Source: Eubacterium aggregans
Lineage (GTDB): Bacteria; Bacillota; Clostridia; Eubacteriales; Eubacteriaceae
DNA length: 64,000 bases
Reading direction: 5' to 3'
Assembly (NCBI RefSeq): GCF_900107815.1
Contig: NZ_FNRK01000004.1
Span: forward strand, 62,001-126,000
Part shown: positions 34,051 to 43,594 of the stretch, in pieces
How positions within the stretch are numbered: position 1 is the first letter of the stretch
How the letters are laid out: the number at the start of each line of letters is the position of its first letter
Position numbers and translations under genes: made by a program
Notes under the pieces: model-generated
What the model was told of the DNA's origin: nothing
The model's database searches: none
What the model saw: only the letters and a program-made list of their open reading frames with translations

Positions 34051-34770
34051 ATGAAAGGAACGTTTTACGGCCTGGGCGTCGGACCAGGGGACCCGGATCT
34101 CATTACCGTCAAGTCTCTGAAGATTCTTCAAGGGGCGGATGTCATTGTGACCCCCACCAAGAAGATGGGAAAGCCCAGCATTGCCTATCGGATTGTGGAG
34201 AGCCATATCCCCCAGGGGACAGAAGTCATTGAAATGAATTTCCCCATGATCTCCCTGTCGGAGGAGCGGGAAACCCTCCAGAAGCAATGGGCAGAAAATG
34301 CCGATGCCATTGAGGTGATGTTAAAGGATGGCAAGGATGTGGTGTTCCTGACTCTAGGAGATCCCATGGTGTTTTCCACCTATTCCTACATTATGGAATT
34401 CCTGGTGGAACGGGACATTGAGGTGGTTACCCTTTCAGGGATTCCCTCCTTCTGTAACCTGGCCGCCCAGGTGGGGATTCCCCTGACCCAGGGGGAAGAA
34501 TCCCTGGGGGTAGTGGCCATGACCCAGCCCATGGAAGAAATCCGGGCCATTCTGGATGCCCATAAAAATATCGTTGTCATGAAGGTATCCGCAGACAATG
34601 CCAAGCTGGCCGAGGAGCTAAAGACCCGGGGTTTAGAGAAACAATTTATCCTGGTGTCCAATATTGGTATGGATACCCAGAGCGTGGTCCGGGATATCGA
34701 GGTCCTCGCCGGGAAGATTCCCTACCTTTCCACGGTGCTGATTAAAAAAGATTACGATTTGGGGGAATGA
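34051..34770 (+). CDS. cbiL: Cobalt-factor II C20-methyltransferase
   Basis: SAM-dependent methylation at C20 in the cobalt-early route. The 239-residue protein has the tetrapyrrole methylase fold: GLGVGPGDPDLITVKS at about 7-22, FLTLGDPMVFSTYSY near 96-110 and a LSGIPSFC turn near 127. The start ATG 34051 follows GGGAGTGGTAAG. The 3' end overlaps cbiD by 4 bases. Confidence 0.94.
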   Translation: MKGTFYGLGVGPGDPDLITVKSLKILQGADVIVTPTKKMGKPSIAYRIVESHIPQGTEVIEMNFPMISLSEERETLQKQWAENADAIEVMLKDGKDVVFLTLGDPMVFSTYSYIMEFLVERDIEVVTLSGIPSFCNLAAQVGIPLTQGEESLGVVAMTQPMEEIRAILDAHKNIVVMKVSADNAKLAEELKTRGLEKQFILVSNIGMDTQSVVRDIEVLAGKIPYLSTVLIKKDYDLGE

Positions 34771-35900
34771 CCGTGTTTGAAAAATACGTGGAGAAGGGTG
34801 GAAAGCGCCTGCGCTACGGCTATACCACCGGCTCCTGTGCCACGGCAGCCGCTGCCGGGGCCACCCGGATGCTCTTAACCGGAGCCCGGGTGAAGAGCGT
34901 GACCATCGACACCCCCAAGGGCTGGCCCCTGGATTTAACCCTCCACGATTGTGAGGTGGGGGAGGATTGGGCCCGGTGCAGCGTCATTAAAGATGCCGGG
35001 GACGATCCGGATATTACGGGTGGGGTGAAGGTTTACGTCACGGTCCGCACCCAGAATGAACCGGGCATTCGCTTTTCCGCAGGGGTTGGTGTCGGTATGG
35101 TGACCCTGAAAGGGTTATCCGTTCCGGTGGGAGAGCCGGCCATCAACCCGGTACCCCGCCAGATGATCACCCGGGAAATGATGAAAATCATGCAGGTACA
35201 GGATTACGAAGGGGGCTTTGAGGTGGAAATTTCCATTCCCGATGGGGTGGAATTGGCCAAGCGCACCTTTAACCCCAAGCTGGGTATCCAGGGGGGATTA
35301 TCCATTGTGGGGACATCGGGAATCGTCGAGCCCATGAGTGAGGACGCCCTAAAGGCCTCCATGAAGCTGGAGATTTCCATGCTGAAGGCCCAGGAAATGG
35401 ACCCCATTATCTTTATTCCCGGGAATTACGGCAAGGACTTTGCCCTGGAACAGGGGCTTCCGGAAAACCGTATGGTTAAAACCAGTAATTACGTGGGATT
35501 TATGTTAGAGGAGGCCGAGGACTTTGATATCTCAGAAATCCTCTTTGTGGGACACTTGGGAAAGCTGGTAAAGGTGGCTGGAGGCCTCTTCAATACCCAC
35601 AGCGGGGTGTGCGACGGGCGGATGGAAATCCTGGCGGCCCATGCGGCGCTGTTGGGGGCAGATCAGGTCTGTGTGGCGAAAATTATGGGGAGCACCACTA
35701 CCGATGAGGCCACAGATTATTTGCTGGAGGCGGGGCTGACCGGGTATTTTGACCATCTGGCCGAAGCCGTTAAAAAACGCTGTGAGGGTAAAGTGTATGG
35801 GAATATCCATATCGAGGTGGTCCTCTTCTCCAAAGCCCATGGATTTTTAGGAGCCAGCTCAGGCGCGAAGGAAATGGAAGGACGCATATGCAAGCAATAA
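34767..35900 (+). CDS. cbiD: Cobalt-precorrin-5B C1-methyltransferase
   Basis: Methylates C1 in the anaerobic pathway. The 377-residue protein has the diagnostic YGYTTGSCATAAAAGATRM near 18-36 and HLGKLVKVAGGLFNTHS near 258-274. It starts at ATG 34767 (ATGA overlap with cbiL) and its end overlaps cbiE by 13 bases. CbiD is found in the anaerobic route, so it supports oxygen-independent synthesis. Confidence 0.96.
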   Translation: MTVFEKYVEKGGKRLRYGYTTGSCATAAAAGATRMLLTGARVKSVTIDTPKGWPLDLTLHDCEVGEDWARCSVIKDAGDDPDITGGVKVYVTVRTQNEPGIRFSAGVGVGMVTLKGLSVPVGEPAINPVPRQMITREMMKIMQVQDYEGGFEVEISIPDGVELAKRTFNPKLGIQGGLSIVGTSGIVEPMSEDALKASMKLEISMLKAQEMDPIIFIPGNYGKDFALEQGLPENRMVKTSNYVGFMLEEAEDFDISEILFVGHLGKLVKVAGGLFNTHSGVCDGRMEILAAHAALLGADQVCVAKIMGSTTTDEATDYLLEAGLTGYFDHLAEAVKKRCEGKVYGNIHIEVVLFSKAHGFLGASSGAKEMEGRICKQ

Positions 35901-36514
35901 AGGTGATTGGCCTGGGACCAGGCCATCCCGATTACATACTGCCGGTGGCAAAGGCCGCCATTGCAGAGGCTGAGGTTATTCTCTGCGGCAAGCGCCATTT
36001 GGAGAGTTTTGACAGTGAGGGCAAGGAAATCCTGCTCATTGGCGGCGGAAAGCCCCTGTCGGAGCTTATGGCCCAGGCTAAGTATTTATATAAGAACCGG
36101 CGCACTGCCATTGTGGTTTCCGGGGACTGTGGGTTTTACAGCCTGCTCTCCTATACCAAGAAGGTCATTCCTGTGGCGGATATTGAGGCCATTCCGGGGA
36201 TTTCATCCCTCCAGTATCTTTTTGCGAAGATCAAGATGCCCTGGCAGGATGCCCAGCTTATGAGCCTTCACGGCCGCAAGCAGGATCTCATCGCCCGCCT
36301 GGCACTGACGGGGACCCTGGGGGTTCTGACGGATGCGGAGCAAAACACGGCGGCCATCGCAAAAATGCTGGTGAATGCCGGATACGATAGCAAATGGATT
36401 TACGTCGGCGAGAACCTATCCTATCCTGAGGAGCGGATTTGCCGGCTCAGTGTTCAAGAGGCACTCTCCTTTGAAGAGCAGGGGATGTCCGTGGTGGTGA
36501 TTGCCGATGAGTGA
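35888..36514 (+). CDS. cbiE: Cobalt-precorrin-7 C5-methyltransferase
   Basis: A 208-residue tetrapyrrole methylase. VIGLGPGHPDYILPVA is near 6-21 and VVSGDCGFYSLL near 77. It acts with CbiT, which is encoded by the next gene, to methylate C5 and C15; many bacteria have the two fused as CobL, but here they are separate. The ends overlap cbiD and cbiT. Confidence 0.94.
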   Translation: MQAIKVIGLGPGHPDYILPVAKAAIAEAEVILCGKRHLESFDSEGKEILLIGGGKPLSELMAQAKYLYKNRRTAIVVSGDCGFYSLLSYTKKVIPVADIEAIPGISSLQYLFAKIKMPWQDAQLMSLHGRKQDLIARLALTGTLGVLTDAEQNTAAIAKMLVNAGYDSKWIYVGENLSYPEERICRLSVQEALSFEEQGMSVVVIADE

Positions 36515-37091
36515 AATCGCAGCGTATAAGGATAGTGAGTACGTCCGGGGGAAGGCCCCCATGACGAAGCGGGAAATCCGCGTCCTCACCATCGCCCTAT
36601 TGGGCATCGACAAAGATGATGTGGTCCTGGAGATTGGGGCCGGAACCGGGGGACTCACCATGGAGGCCGCCCATGCCGCCTATGCCGGACACGTCTTTAC
36701 ATTGGAGGGCAAGGAGGACGCCCAGGAATTGGTGGAACGCAACGCCGAGGAATTCGACGCCCAAAACGTCACCCTGATTCCCCACTTTGCCCCCGAGGGA
36801 TTTTCCCTGGCGCCGGATGAGGTGGACAAGGTCATTGTCGGGGGGACCGGCGGTTGTCTGACGGAGATACTGGACTGGTGCCGGTGTCATTTAAAACCCG
36901 ATGGACGGCTGGTCTGTAATTTTGTAACCCTGGAGAATGCCTGTGCCGCAAAGGAAGCCTTGGAGGCCCGATTTGAGGATGTGGAAATCATTCAGGTGGG
37001 CATTACCCGGGGAGAACGGGTAGGGGGCCTGACCATGCTGAAGGCAGCTAACCCCATTTTCATTATTACCGCAGGAAAGAAGGAAGAGTAG
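36507..37091 (+). CDS. cbiT: Cobalt-precorrin-6B C15-methyltransferase (decarboxylating)
   Basis: A 194-residue class I SAM methyltransferase. DDVVLEIGAGTGGLTMEAA near 35-53 is the SAM motif and VIVGGTGGCL near 110 is typical of CbiT. I chose ATG 36507, which overlaps the cbiE stop; a TTG two codons upstream is also open. hemA starts 1 base after its stop. Confidence 0.94.
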   Translation: MSEIAAYKDSEYVRGKAPMTKREIRVLTIALLGIDKDDVVLEIGAGTGGLTMEAAHAAYAGHVFTLEGKEDAQELVERNAEEFDAQNVTLIPHFAPEGFSLAPDEVDKVIVGGTGGCLTEILDWCRCHLKPDGRLVCNFVTLENACAAKEALEARFEDVEIIQVGITRGERVGGLTMLKAANPIFIITAGKKEE

Positions 37092-37092
37092 G

Positions 37093-38334
37093 ATGAAGAT
37101 CGTCGTCGTGGGGATCAACCATAAGAATACGCCCTTAAACATCCGGGAAAAGGGCTCCTTTATGACCAGAACCCTGAAGGAGGGGATTGAGGCCCTGAAA
37201 CAAGAGGAATCCATCGCCGAGGTCCTCATCCTTTCCACCTGTAACCGCAGTGAAATTTATGCAGCGACCCGGAACCCGGAAGCGGCCCTGGCTGCCTTGA
37301 AAGATTACTACCTCAAGGCGAAATCACCCGAGCTTGAGGACTATCTGTTTAGCTACAGGGAAAGAGAGGCGATGCTTCACCTTTACCGGGTGGTCACAGG
37401 GCTGGACTCCATGATTTTAGGAGAGGACCAGATCCTGGGCCAGGTGAAAGATGCCCTGGAAAAAGCCCAGTCCGTTGGGGGTGCCGGGAAATATCTCACC
37501 AAAATATTCAGAGAGGCCGTTACCTTTGCCAAAAAGGTAAAAACGGTGTATAAAATTTCCGAGACCCCGGTATCGCTAAGCTCCACGGCGGTGAAGCACA
37601 TCAAGCGGACCTACGCGAATTATGCGGATAAACGGGTTCTCATCATCGGTTCCGGAAAAATGGGGATTTTGGCCCTGCGCTACATGGCGGCCGAGGGATT
37701 TCACTCGGTGTATATGACCAATCGGACCTATCATCCAGGGGACGAATACCGGGGGATATACAAAGGGGTGAATGTCCTCCAATACGATGATCGGTACACC
37801 GCCATTGAGGAGATGGACGTGGTCATTTCCGCCACTGCCTCCCCCCATGTGGTCCTGAAAGAGGAGCTGATGGCCCAGCGGAAAAAACCTCTGATGATCA
37901 TCGATATGGCCCTCCCCCGTGATGTGGAGCCAGCCATTGGTGAGATGCCCGATGTGGCGCTCATTACCGTGGATGATTTCAAGCATATCATCGACGAAAA
38001 GATGCATTACCGGGAGCAGATTGCCGCAAAGATCGAGGGAGAAATTGACAGCGAAATCGACGGGCTTATGGTGTGGATCACCAAATCCAAGGTGGATAAT
38101 ATGGTGGCCCATTTTAATAACCATGCCGGAGAGCTGGCGGACGAAACCATTGAGATTTTAAATGGCCGGCTAAAGCTGACAGATAAGGAAGAAGAATTCC
38201 TGTCCAAAATTGTCCGGTCGAAATTCCGGGAAATGGTGATGCCTTCCATTCGTCAGTTGAAAACCCTGGATAACGAGGATGATATCCTGCGGTTTGAAAA
38301 AACCATTGCCTTCCTGACCCAGGAGGGGCAGTAA
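37093..38334 (+). CDS. hemA: Glutamyl-tRNA reductase
   Basis: First step of the C5 pathway: glutamyl-tRNA to glutamate semialdehyde. The 413-residue protein has catalytic Cys50 (STCNRSEIYA), LDSMILGEDQILGQVK near 98 and the NADPH motif LIIGSGKMG near 183, plus the C-terminal dimer helix. Its place inside a corrin operon ties aminolevulinate supply to B12 synthesis. It overlaps the next gene by one base (TAATG). Confidence 0.96.
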   Translation: MKIVVVGINHKNTPLNIREKGSFMTRTLKEGIEALKQEESIAEVLILSTCNRSEIYAATRNPEAALAALKDYYLKAKSPELEDYLFSYREREAMLHLYRVVTGLDSMILGEDQILGQVKDALEKAQSVGGAGKYLTKIFREAVTFAKKVKTVYKISETPVSLSSTAVKHIKRTYANYADKRVLIIGSGKMGILALRYMAAEGFHSVYMTNRTYHPGDEYRGIYKGVNVLQYDDRYTAIEEMDVVISATASPHVVLKEELMAQRKKPLMIIDMALPRDVEPAIGEMPDVALITVDDFKHIIDEKMHYREQIAAKIEGEIDSEIDGLMVWITKSKVDNMVAHFNNHAGELADETIEILNGRLKLTDKEEEFLSKIVRSKFREMVMPSIRQLKTLDNEDDILRFEKTIAFLTQEGQ

Positions 38335-38918
38335 TGGCCGGGCGCCTACCGTTGCTTTTTACCACAGAGGGACGAAAAGCTTTGGTGGTTGGCGGCGGAA
38401 GAGTGGGATGTCGTCGGGCAAGGACCTTGGCTGAATCTGGCTGTATCCTTACCCTGGTGACGGCGGACCTTCCCGTCGAGGCGGTGGCCGGCGTTACCCT
38501 CTGCCTGGCAAGCTATGGACAGGAGCACTTAGAGGGCATGGCTCTGGTGGTTGCGGCAACGGACGATGTCCGGGTCAATGCCAAAATTGTGGCGGACTGC
38601 AAGGCCCGGGGAATCCTGGTGAATTGTGTGGATAATCCCGGGGCTTCGGATTTTATCTTTCCGTCGGTGGTTCGCCGGGGAGACCTGACCCTGTCGGTGT
38701 GTACCGAGGGGGCCAGCCCGACCCTGACCAAGGCCATTGTGTCAGAACTGAAAGGGCGATACGATGAAAGCTACGCCCGGCGCCTGACCTATTTGAAAAA
38801 GCTGCGGCAAAGAACCCTGGCATCATCCCTGGATAAGGATGAAAAACAGGCCCGTTTAAAGGCCCAGGCAGCAATGAGTGTGGAAGAATTACAGAAAGAG
38901 TGGGAGAAGGAGCAATGA
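38334..38918 (+). CDS. Precorrin-2 dehydrogenase / sirohydrochlorin synthase-like
   Basis: A 194-residue protein matching the N-terminal half of CysG, or Met8. It begins LPLLFTTEGRKALVVGGGRVG (the NAD motif VVGGGRVG at 18-25) and has VADCKARGILVNCVDNPGASD and the usual SVCTEGASPTLTKAI near 122-136. It would oxidise precorrin-2 to sirohydrochlorin before cobalt insertion by CbiK. Some members also chelate metal. hemC overlaps its end by 4 bases. Confidence 0.92.
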   Translation: MAGRLPLLFTTEGRKALVVGGGRVGCRRARTLAESGCILTLVTADLPVEAVAGVTLCLASYGQEHLEGMALVVAATDDVRVNAKIVADCKARGILVNCVDNPGASDFIFPSVVRRGDLTLSVCTEGASPTLTKAIVSELKGRYDESYARRLTYLKKLRQRTLASSLDKDEKQARLKAQAAMSVEELQKEWEKEQ

Positions 38919-39823
38919 AAATTATAGTCGGTTCCCGGGGGAGTAAGCTGGCAGTGGTGCAAACCAACTGGCTGCTGGACACCCTTCGAAAAGCCAATCC
39001 CCAGGTGGATTTTGAGCTTAAAATCATCACCACCAAAGGGGATACCATCCAACATAAGGCACTGGATGCCATTGGGGATAAGGGCCTCTTTACCAAGGAG
39101 CTGGAGGATGCCCTGCTGTCCGGAGAAATCCAGATGGCGGTCCATAGCATGAAGGATATGCCTTCATCCCTGCCAGAGGGCCTGACCCTTTCGGTACCTC
39201 CGAAGCGGGAGGACCCTTCGGACGTCCTGGTGACCCCCCATGCCATCACCAGTATTTTAGATCTGCCCCAGGGGGCGGTGGTGGCCACCGGGAGTAAACG
39301 TCGGATCTACCAGCTGAAGGCTCTGCGTCCGGATTTAGAAATTGTGGGGATTCGCGGGAACATCGATACCCGTATCCGAAAGATGCAGGAGCAGGGATTA
39401 GACGGGATTATTCTGGCGGCGGCAGGAATGCGCCGCATCGGCGTGTACGATGCGCCAGAGTACCATGTGGTCCCCCTGAACCCCAGCACCTTTGTCTGTG
39501 CCCCGGCCCAGGGAATCCTGGCGGTGGAAATTAGAGAGGATAACGAAGACGTCAAGGCTCTCATGGCCACGGTTTGTGATGAGCGGACCCGGGTTCAGAT
39601 GGAAGCGGAACGGGGATTCCTCGTGGGGCTTAACGGAGACTGCCATATCCCCATCGGGGCCTATTGTGAGCTGGCTGAGGACGGCAGCATTTGCCTCCAC
39701 GGGCTGTACGGTACCGAGGATGGCAGCCGCCTGGTGGCGGATATCCTCACGGGGGATGCCCGTCAGGCAGCAGAAATCGGAAATCAATTGGCAATTGCCA
39801 TGAAAGGTCAGGTGGACGGATGA
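38915..39823 (+). CDS. hemC: Porphobilinogen deaminase
   Basis: Polymerises four porphobilinogens to hydroxymethylbilane. The 302-residue protein has the cofactor-bearing Cys243 (NGDCHIPIGAY), catalytic Asp81 (VHSMKDMPS) and a SRGSKLA start. The ATG at 38915 follows GGAGAAGGAGC. It overlaps the cobA-hemD gene by 4 bases. Confidence 0.96.
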   Translation: MKIIVGSRGSKLAVVQTNWLLDTLRKANPQVDFELKIITTKGDTIQHKALDAIGDKGLFTKELEDALLSGEIQMAVHSMKDMPSSLPEGLTLSVPPKREDPSDVLVTPHAITSILDLPQGAVVATGSKRRIYQLKALRPDLEIVGIRGNIDTRIRKMQEQGLDGIILAAAGMRRIGVYDAPEYHVVPLNPSTFVCAPAQGILAVEIREDNEDVKALMATVCDERTRVQMEAERGFLVGLNGDCHIPIGAYCELAEDGSICLHGLYGTEDGSRLVADILTGDARQAAEIGNQLAIAMKGQVDG

Positions 39824-41346
39824 GCGGAATGATATATCTAACAGGGGGCGGCTGTGGGGACCCGGGACTGTTGACGGTCAAGGCCCGGGAAAAGCTGGAA
39901 ACCTGTGACGCTGTGGTCTACGATGCCCTGGTGAATCCAGAGTTCTTAAATTATGTGAAGCCTGACTGCGAAAAATATTACGTGGGTAAGCGGTCCTCCA
40001 ACCATTACCGGACCCAGGATGAAACCAATGCCCTTTTGGTGGAGCTGGGACAAGCCGGAAAAACCGTGGTGCGCTTAAAGGGGGGCGATCCCTACGTCTT
40101 TGGTCGTGGCGGTGAAGAAGGGGAAATCCTCTACGATGCCGGGGTCGCCTTCGAGGTGATCCCGGGGATTACCTCCGCCATCGGGGGACTGGCCTATGCC
40201 GGGATTCCCATTACCCATCGGGATTGCACCTCCTCCTTCCAGGTGGTGACGGGACATCTAAAATCGGACAACAACGATTTGGATTGGCCGGTTTTAGGGA
40301 AATCCAAGGGGACCATCGTCTTTTTAATGGGGGTGGAGAATCTGGGGAAGATTACCGAAAAGCTCATGGAAAACGGCATGGAAGCCACCCGTCCGGCGGC
40401 CCTGGTCCATCGGGCCTCCACGCCTAAACAGCGGGTGGTCACCGGGACCTTAGCCACCATTTGTGAGATTGCCACCGCCGCTAAGATTACGGCCCCCAGC
40501 CTCATTGTGGTGGGGGATGTGGTCAGTAAGCGGGAAAAGCTGCGTTTCTTCGACAACCGTCCCCTCTTTGGAAAGACGGTGTTAGTCACCCGTTCCCGGA
40601 CCCAGGCCTCCTCCATGGTGAAAAAGCTCCAGGATTTAGGAGCTGCCACCATCGAATACCCCACCATTAAAATCAGCCCGGTACCGGAGGCCATGGCGCA
40701 TCTGGATGCGGTGCTTCCGGTTTTATCGGATTACACCCACATTATCTTCACCAGTGTCAATGGGGTGGAGCTGTTCTTCTCGGCCCTGGCCTCCGCAGGA
40801 ATGGACAGCCGTGCCTTTGGGGGTCTCCATGTTACCGCCATTGGAAAGGCCACGGCAGATCTGTTAAAGGCCCATGGTATCGTGCCGGACTTCGTTCCAC
40901 AAAAATATGTGGGCGAGGAGCTGGTGGCAGGCTTAGCCCCCTTGCTAAGCGCCGACAGCCGGGTGCTGCTGCCCCGGTCTAAAAACGCCCGGGTTCTGGT
41001 GGCTGAGGAGCTGGCTAAAATCTGCCCGGTGGAGGAAATCCCCATTTACGAAACCATCCGGGAAACCCGGGATGATGTGGATGCCCTTGCTCTGCTTAAA
41101 GAGGGGGCCATCGACTATATCACCTTTACCAGTTCCACCACGGCCCAGTTCTTTGTGGAGAAAATCGGTCCTGAAAACATCGCCCTGACAAAATCGGCGG
41201 TCTGCGTCTCCATCGGGCCGGTAACCTCAGAGCGAATGGCGGATTTGGGATTGTCCGTGGATATTGAAGCGGTGGAATATACCATCGACGGAATGTTAAA
41301 GGCAATGCTTAAAATGAAAAAGGAGAAAGACAATGTTACCCACTAG
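39820..41346 (+). CDS. cobA-hemD: Uroporphyrinogen-III methyltransferase / synthase fusion
   Basis: A 508-residue fusion. Residues 1 to about 245 are the SUMT domain: GGGCGDPGLLTVKA (8-21), RLKGGDPYVFGRGGEE near 84 and PGITSAIGGLAYAGIP near 112. Residues about 250-508 are the HemD domain. Together they make uroporphyrinogen III and then precorrin-2. Such fusions are common in Clostridia. The ATG 39820 overlaps the hemC stop; hemB starts inside its last 14 bases. Confidence 0.95.
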   Translation: MSGMIYLTGGGCGDPGLLTVKAREKLETCDAVVYDALVNPEFLNYVKPDCEKYYVGKRSSNHYRTQDETNALLVELGQAGKTVVRLKGGDPYVFGRGGEEGEILYDAGVAFEVIPGITSAIGGLAYAGIPITHRDCTSSFQVVTGHLKSDNNDLDWPVLGKSKGTIVFLMGVENLGKITEKLMENGMEATRPAALVHRASTPKQRVVTGTLATICEIATAAKITAPSLIVVGDVVSKREKLRFFDNRPLFGKTVLVTRSRTQASSMVKKLQDLGAATIEYPTIKISPVPEAMAHLDAVLPVLSDYTHIIFTSVNGVELFFSALASAGMDSRAFGGLHVTAIGKATADLLKAHGIVPDFVPQKYVGEELVAGLAPLLSADSRVLLPRSKNARVLVAEELAKICPVEEIPIYETIRETRDDVDALALLKEGAIDYITFTSSTTAQFFVEKIGPENIALTKSAVCVSIGPVTSERMADLGLSVDIEAVEYTIDGMLKAMLKMKKEKDNVTH

Positions 41347-42298
41347 ATTACGTAAGAATGCGGCTGTCCGGAGCCTGATCCGGGAAACCACCCTCTCCAT
41401 GGAGGATGTGGTGTATCCTCTGTTTGTGGTGGATGGGGAGGGCATTCGCCGGGAGATCCCCTCCATGAAGGGCCAGTACCATCTGTCCCTGGATATGCTT
41501 AAGACCGAGGTGGTGCAGCTCAGGGAGCTGGGCATCCGCTACGTCATCCTTTTTGGGGTGCCGGATGAAAAGGACGCCGAAGCCACCCCAGCCTTTGTGG
41601 AGGATGGCATCGTCCAGAAGGCGGTCCGCACCATCAAGGCAGTGGACCCGGAAATGTACGTCATTTGCGATGTGTGCCTGTGTGAATTCAAAAGTGACGG
41701 CCACTGCTGCTTCTTCCATGACAATGGGGATATCAAGCGGGATAAATCCCTGAAGACCCTGTGTAAGGTCGCCGTGAGCCAGGCAAAAGCCGGGGCGGAT
41801 ATGGTGGCCCCCTCGGATATGATGGACGGCCATATTGAAGCCCTCCGGGATGCCCTGGATGAGGCTGGTTTTGAAAGTATTCCCATTATGGGGTATTCGG
41901 CGAAATACGCCTCTACCTTCTACGGCCCCTTCCGGGATGCCGCCAATTCTGCACCGGCCTTCGGGGATCGGAAGAGCTATCAGATGGACCCTGCCAACGT
42001 AGAGGAAGCCATGAAGGAAGTGGCCCTGGATGTGGAGGAAGGGGTGGATATCGTCATGGTGAAGCCCGCCATGCCCTATCTGGATATCATCGTCAAGGCC
42101 AAGGAGCTTTCCTTCCTGCCCATGGCAGCCTACCAGGTCAGCGGGGAATACGCCATGATCCGTAATGCCGTGGACGCCGGGCTCCTGGATGAGCGGGCCA
42201 TTTATGAAAGCCTGCTGTGTATCAAACGTGCCGGTGCCGGCATCATCATCACCTATTTTGCCAAGGAACTCAAGGCTTTGATTGGAGCGTACCAATAA
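41333..42298 (+). CDS. hemB: Delta-aminolevulinic acid dehydratase (porphobilinogen synthase)
   Basis: Condenses two aminolevulinates. The 321-residue protein has the Schiff-base lysines near K191 (SAKYAS) and K244 (MVKPAMPY). Cys115, Cys117 and Cys125 (DVCLCEFKSDGHC) are the catalytic zinc ligands. The start follows AGGAGAAAGACA inside the hemD domain. hemL begins with the very next base after its stop. Confidence 0.97.
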   Translation: MLPTRLRKNAAVRSLIRETTLSMEDVVYPLFVVDGEGIRREIPSMKGQYHLSLDMLKTEVVQLRELGIRYVILFGVPDEKDAEATPAFVEDGIVQKAVRTIKAVDPEMYVICDVCLCEFKSDGHCCFFHDNGDIKRDKSLKTLCKVAVSQAKAGADMVAPSDMMDGHIEALRDALDEAGFESIPIMGYSAKYASTFYGPFRDAANSAPAFGDRKSYQMDPANVEEAMKEVALDVEEGVDIVMVKPAMPYLDIIVKAKELSFLPMAAYQVSGEYAMIRNAVDAGLLDERAIYESLLCIKRAGAGIIITYFAKELKALIGAYQ

Positions 42299-43594
42299 AT
42301 GGAACACAGTCAGTCTGAACAACTCTTCACCCGGGCCTGTAAAACCATCCCCGGGGGGGTCAACAGCCCGGTCCGGGCCTTTGGCTCCGTGGGAATGCCC
42401 CCGGTCTTTGTGGACCACGCCCAGGGGTCCCACATCACCGATGCCGATGGCAATACCTACCGCGACTATATCTGCTCCTGGGGTCCCTTGATTTTAGGTC
42501 ACAGCTCCCCCGTTTATTACCAGGGGATCGAGGCTGCCCTGGCCAAGGGAAACACCTACGGTGCTCCTACGGAAATTGAGGTGGAAATGGCCGAGCTGAT
42601 CTGCGACGCCTATCCCTCCATGGATATGGTGCGTATGGTCAACTCCGGCACCGAGGCCACCATGTCAGCCCTTCGTCTGGCCCGGGGTTACACCGGTCGG
42701 AATAAATTCATTAAATTTGAGGGATGTTACCACGGCCACAGCGATGCCCTCCTGGTTAAATCCGGATCCGGCACCCTGACCTTTGGGGTTCCCACCAGCG
42801 CCGGGGTTACCGAAGGGGCAGCCCAGGATACCCTGGTGGCCACCTATAACGATTTGGATTCCGTTCAAGCCCTCTTTGCCGAAAATGCCGGGGAAATCGC
42901 CGCCATTATCGTGGAGCCTGTGGCTGGAAATATGGGGGTGGTCCCGCCAACCCAGGCCTTTATGGAGGGCCTGCGAAAAATCACCGAGGACAACGGTGCC
43001 CTCCTTATCTTCGATGAGGTCATCACCGGATTCCGGGTGGCTTACGGCGGCGCCCAGGCAGTCATGGGCATTACCCCGGATTTAACCACCCTGGGTAAGA
43101 TCATTGGAGGCGGGATGCCCGTGGGCGCCTTTGGCGGCCGCCGGGATATCATGGAAAAGCTGGCCCCAACCGGGCCGGTGTACCAGGCCGGCACCCTTTC
43201 CGGTAATCCTATCGCCATGGCCATGGGGCTCAATACCCTGCGGTATTTAAAGGCCCATCCCGAGGTGTATGATGCCATGGAAGCCCGAGCCATCCAATTG
43301 GAAGAAGGCTTCAAGGCCAATATTGAAGCCACGGGCATTGCCGCACAAATCACCCGATTCAAAGGGATGATGTGTCAGTTCTTCACCGATACCCCCATTG
43401 TGGACTTTGCTTCGGTGATGACCAGCGATACTGAAAAGTATGCCCGGTATTTCCGGGCCATGCTGGAAGCTGGCAATTTGCTGGCCCCCTCCCAATTTGA
43501 AGCCATCTTCCTCTCTGCGGCCCACACCCAGGAGGATGTGGCCCAGACCATTGCCGACCATCGGGCGGCCCTGGAGGAACTGGCCCATGGGTAA
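42299..43594 (+). CDS. hemL: Glutamate-1-semialdehyde 2,1-aminomutase
   Basis: Converts glutamate semialdehyde to aminolevulinate with PLP/PMP. The 431-residue protein has the PLP lysine at K267 (TTLGKIIGGGMP), FDEVITGFR near 238 and NSGTEATMSA near 115. The start codon directly follows the hemB stop, with no clear ribosome site of its own, so it is probably coupled. It overlaps cbiK by 8 bases. Confidence 0.96.
   Translation: MEHSQSEQLFTRACKTIPGGVNSPVRAFGSVGMPPVFVDHAQGSHITDADGNTYRDYICSWGPLILGHSSPVYYQGIEAALAKGNTYGAPTEIEVEMAELICDAYPSMDMVRMVNSGTEATMSALRLARGYTGRNKFIKFEGCYHGHSDALLVKSGSGTLTFGVPTSAGVTEGAAQDTLVATYNDLDSVQALFAENAGEIAAIIVEPVAGNMGVVPPTQAFMEGLRKITEDNGALLIFDEVITGFRVAYGGAQAVMGITPDLTTLGKIIGGGMPVGAFGGRRDIMEKLAPTGPVYQAGTLSGNPIAMAMGLNTLRYLKAHPEVYDAMEARAIQLEEGFKANIEATGIAAQITRFKGMMCQFFTDTPIVDFASVMTSDTEKYARYFRAMLEAGNLLAPSQFEAIFLSAAHTQEDVAQTIADHRAALEELAHG

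Noticed and set aside
41348-42433. A 361-residue open frame on the minus strand
   Set aside because: It mirrors hemB and the start of hemL. The composition (many His, Gly and Pro) is typical of an antisense shadow of GC-rich coding sequence.
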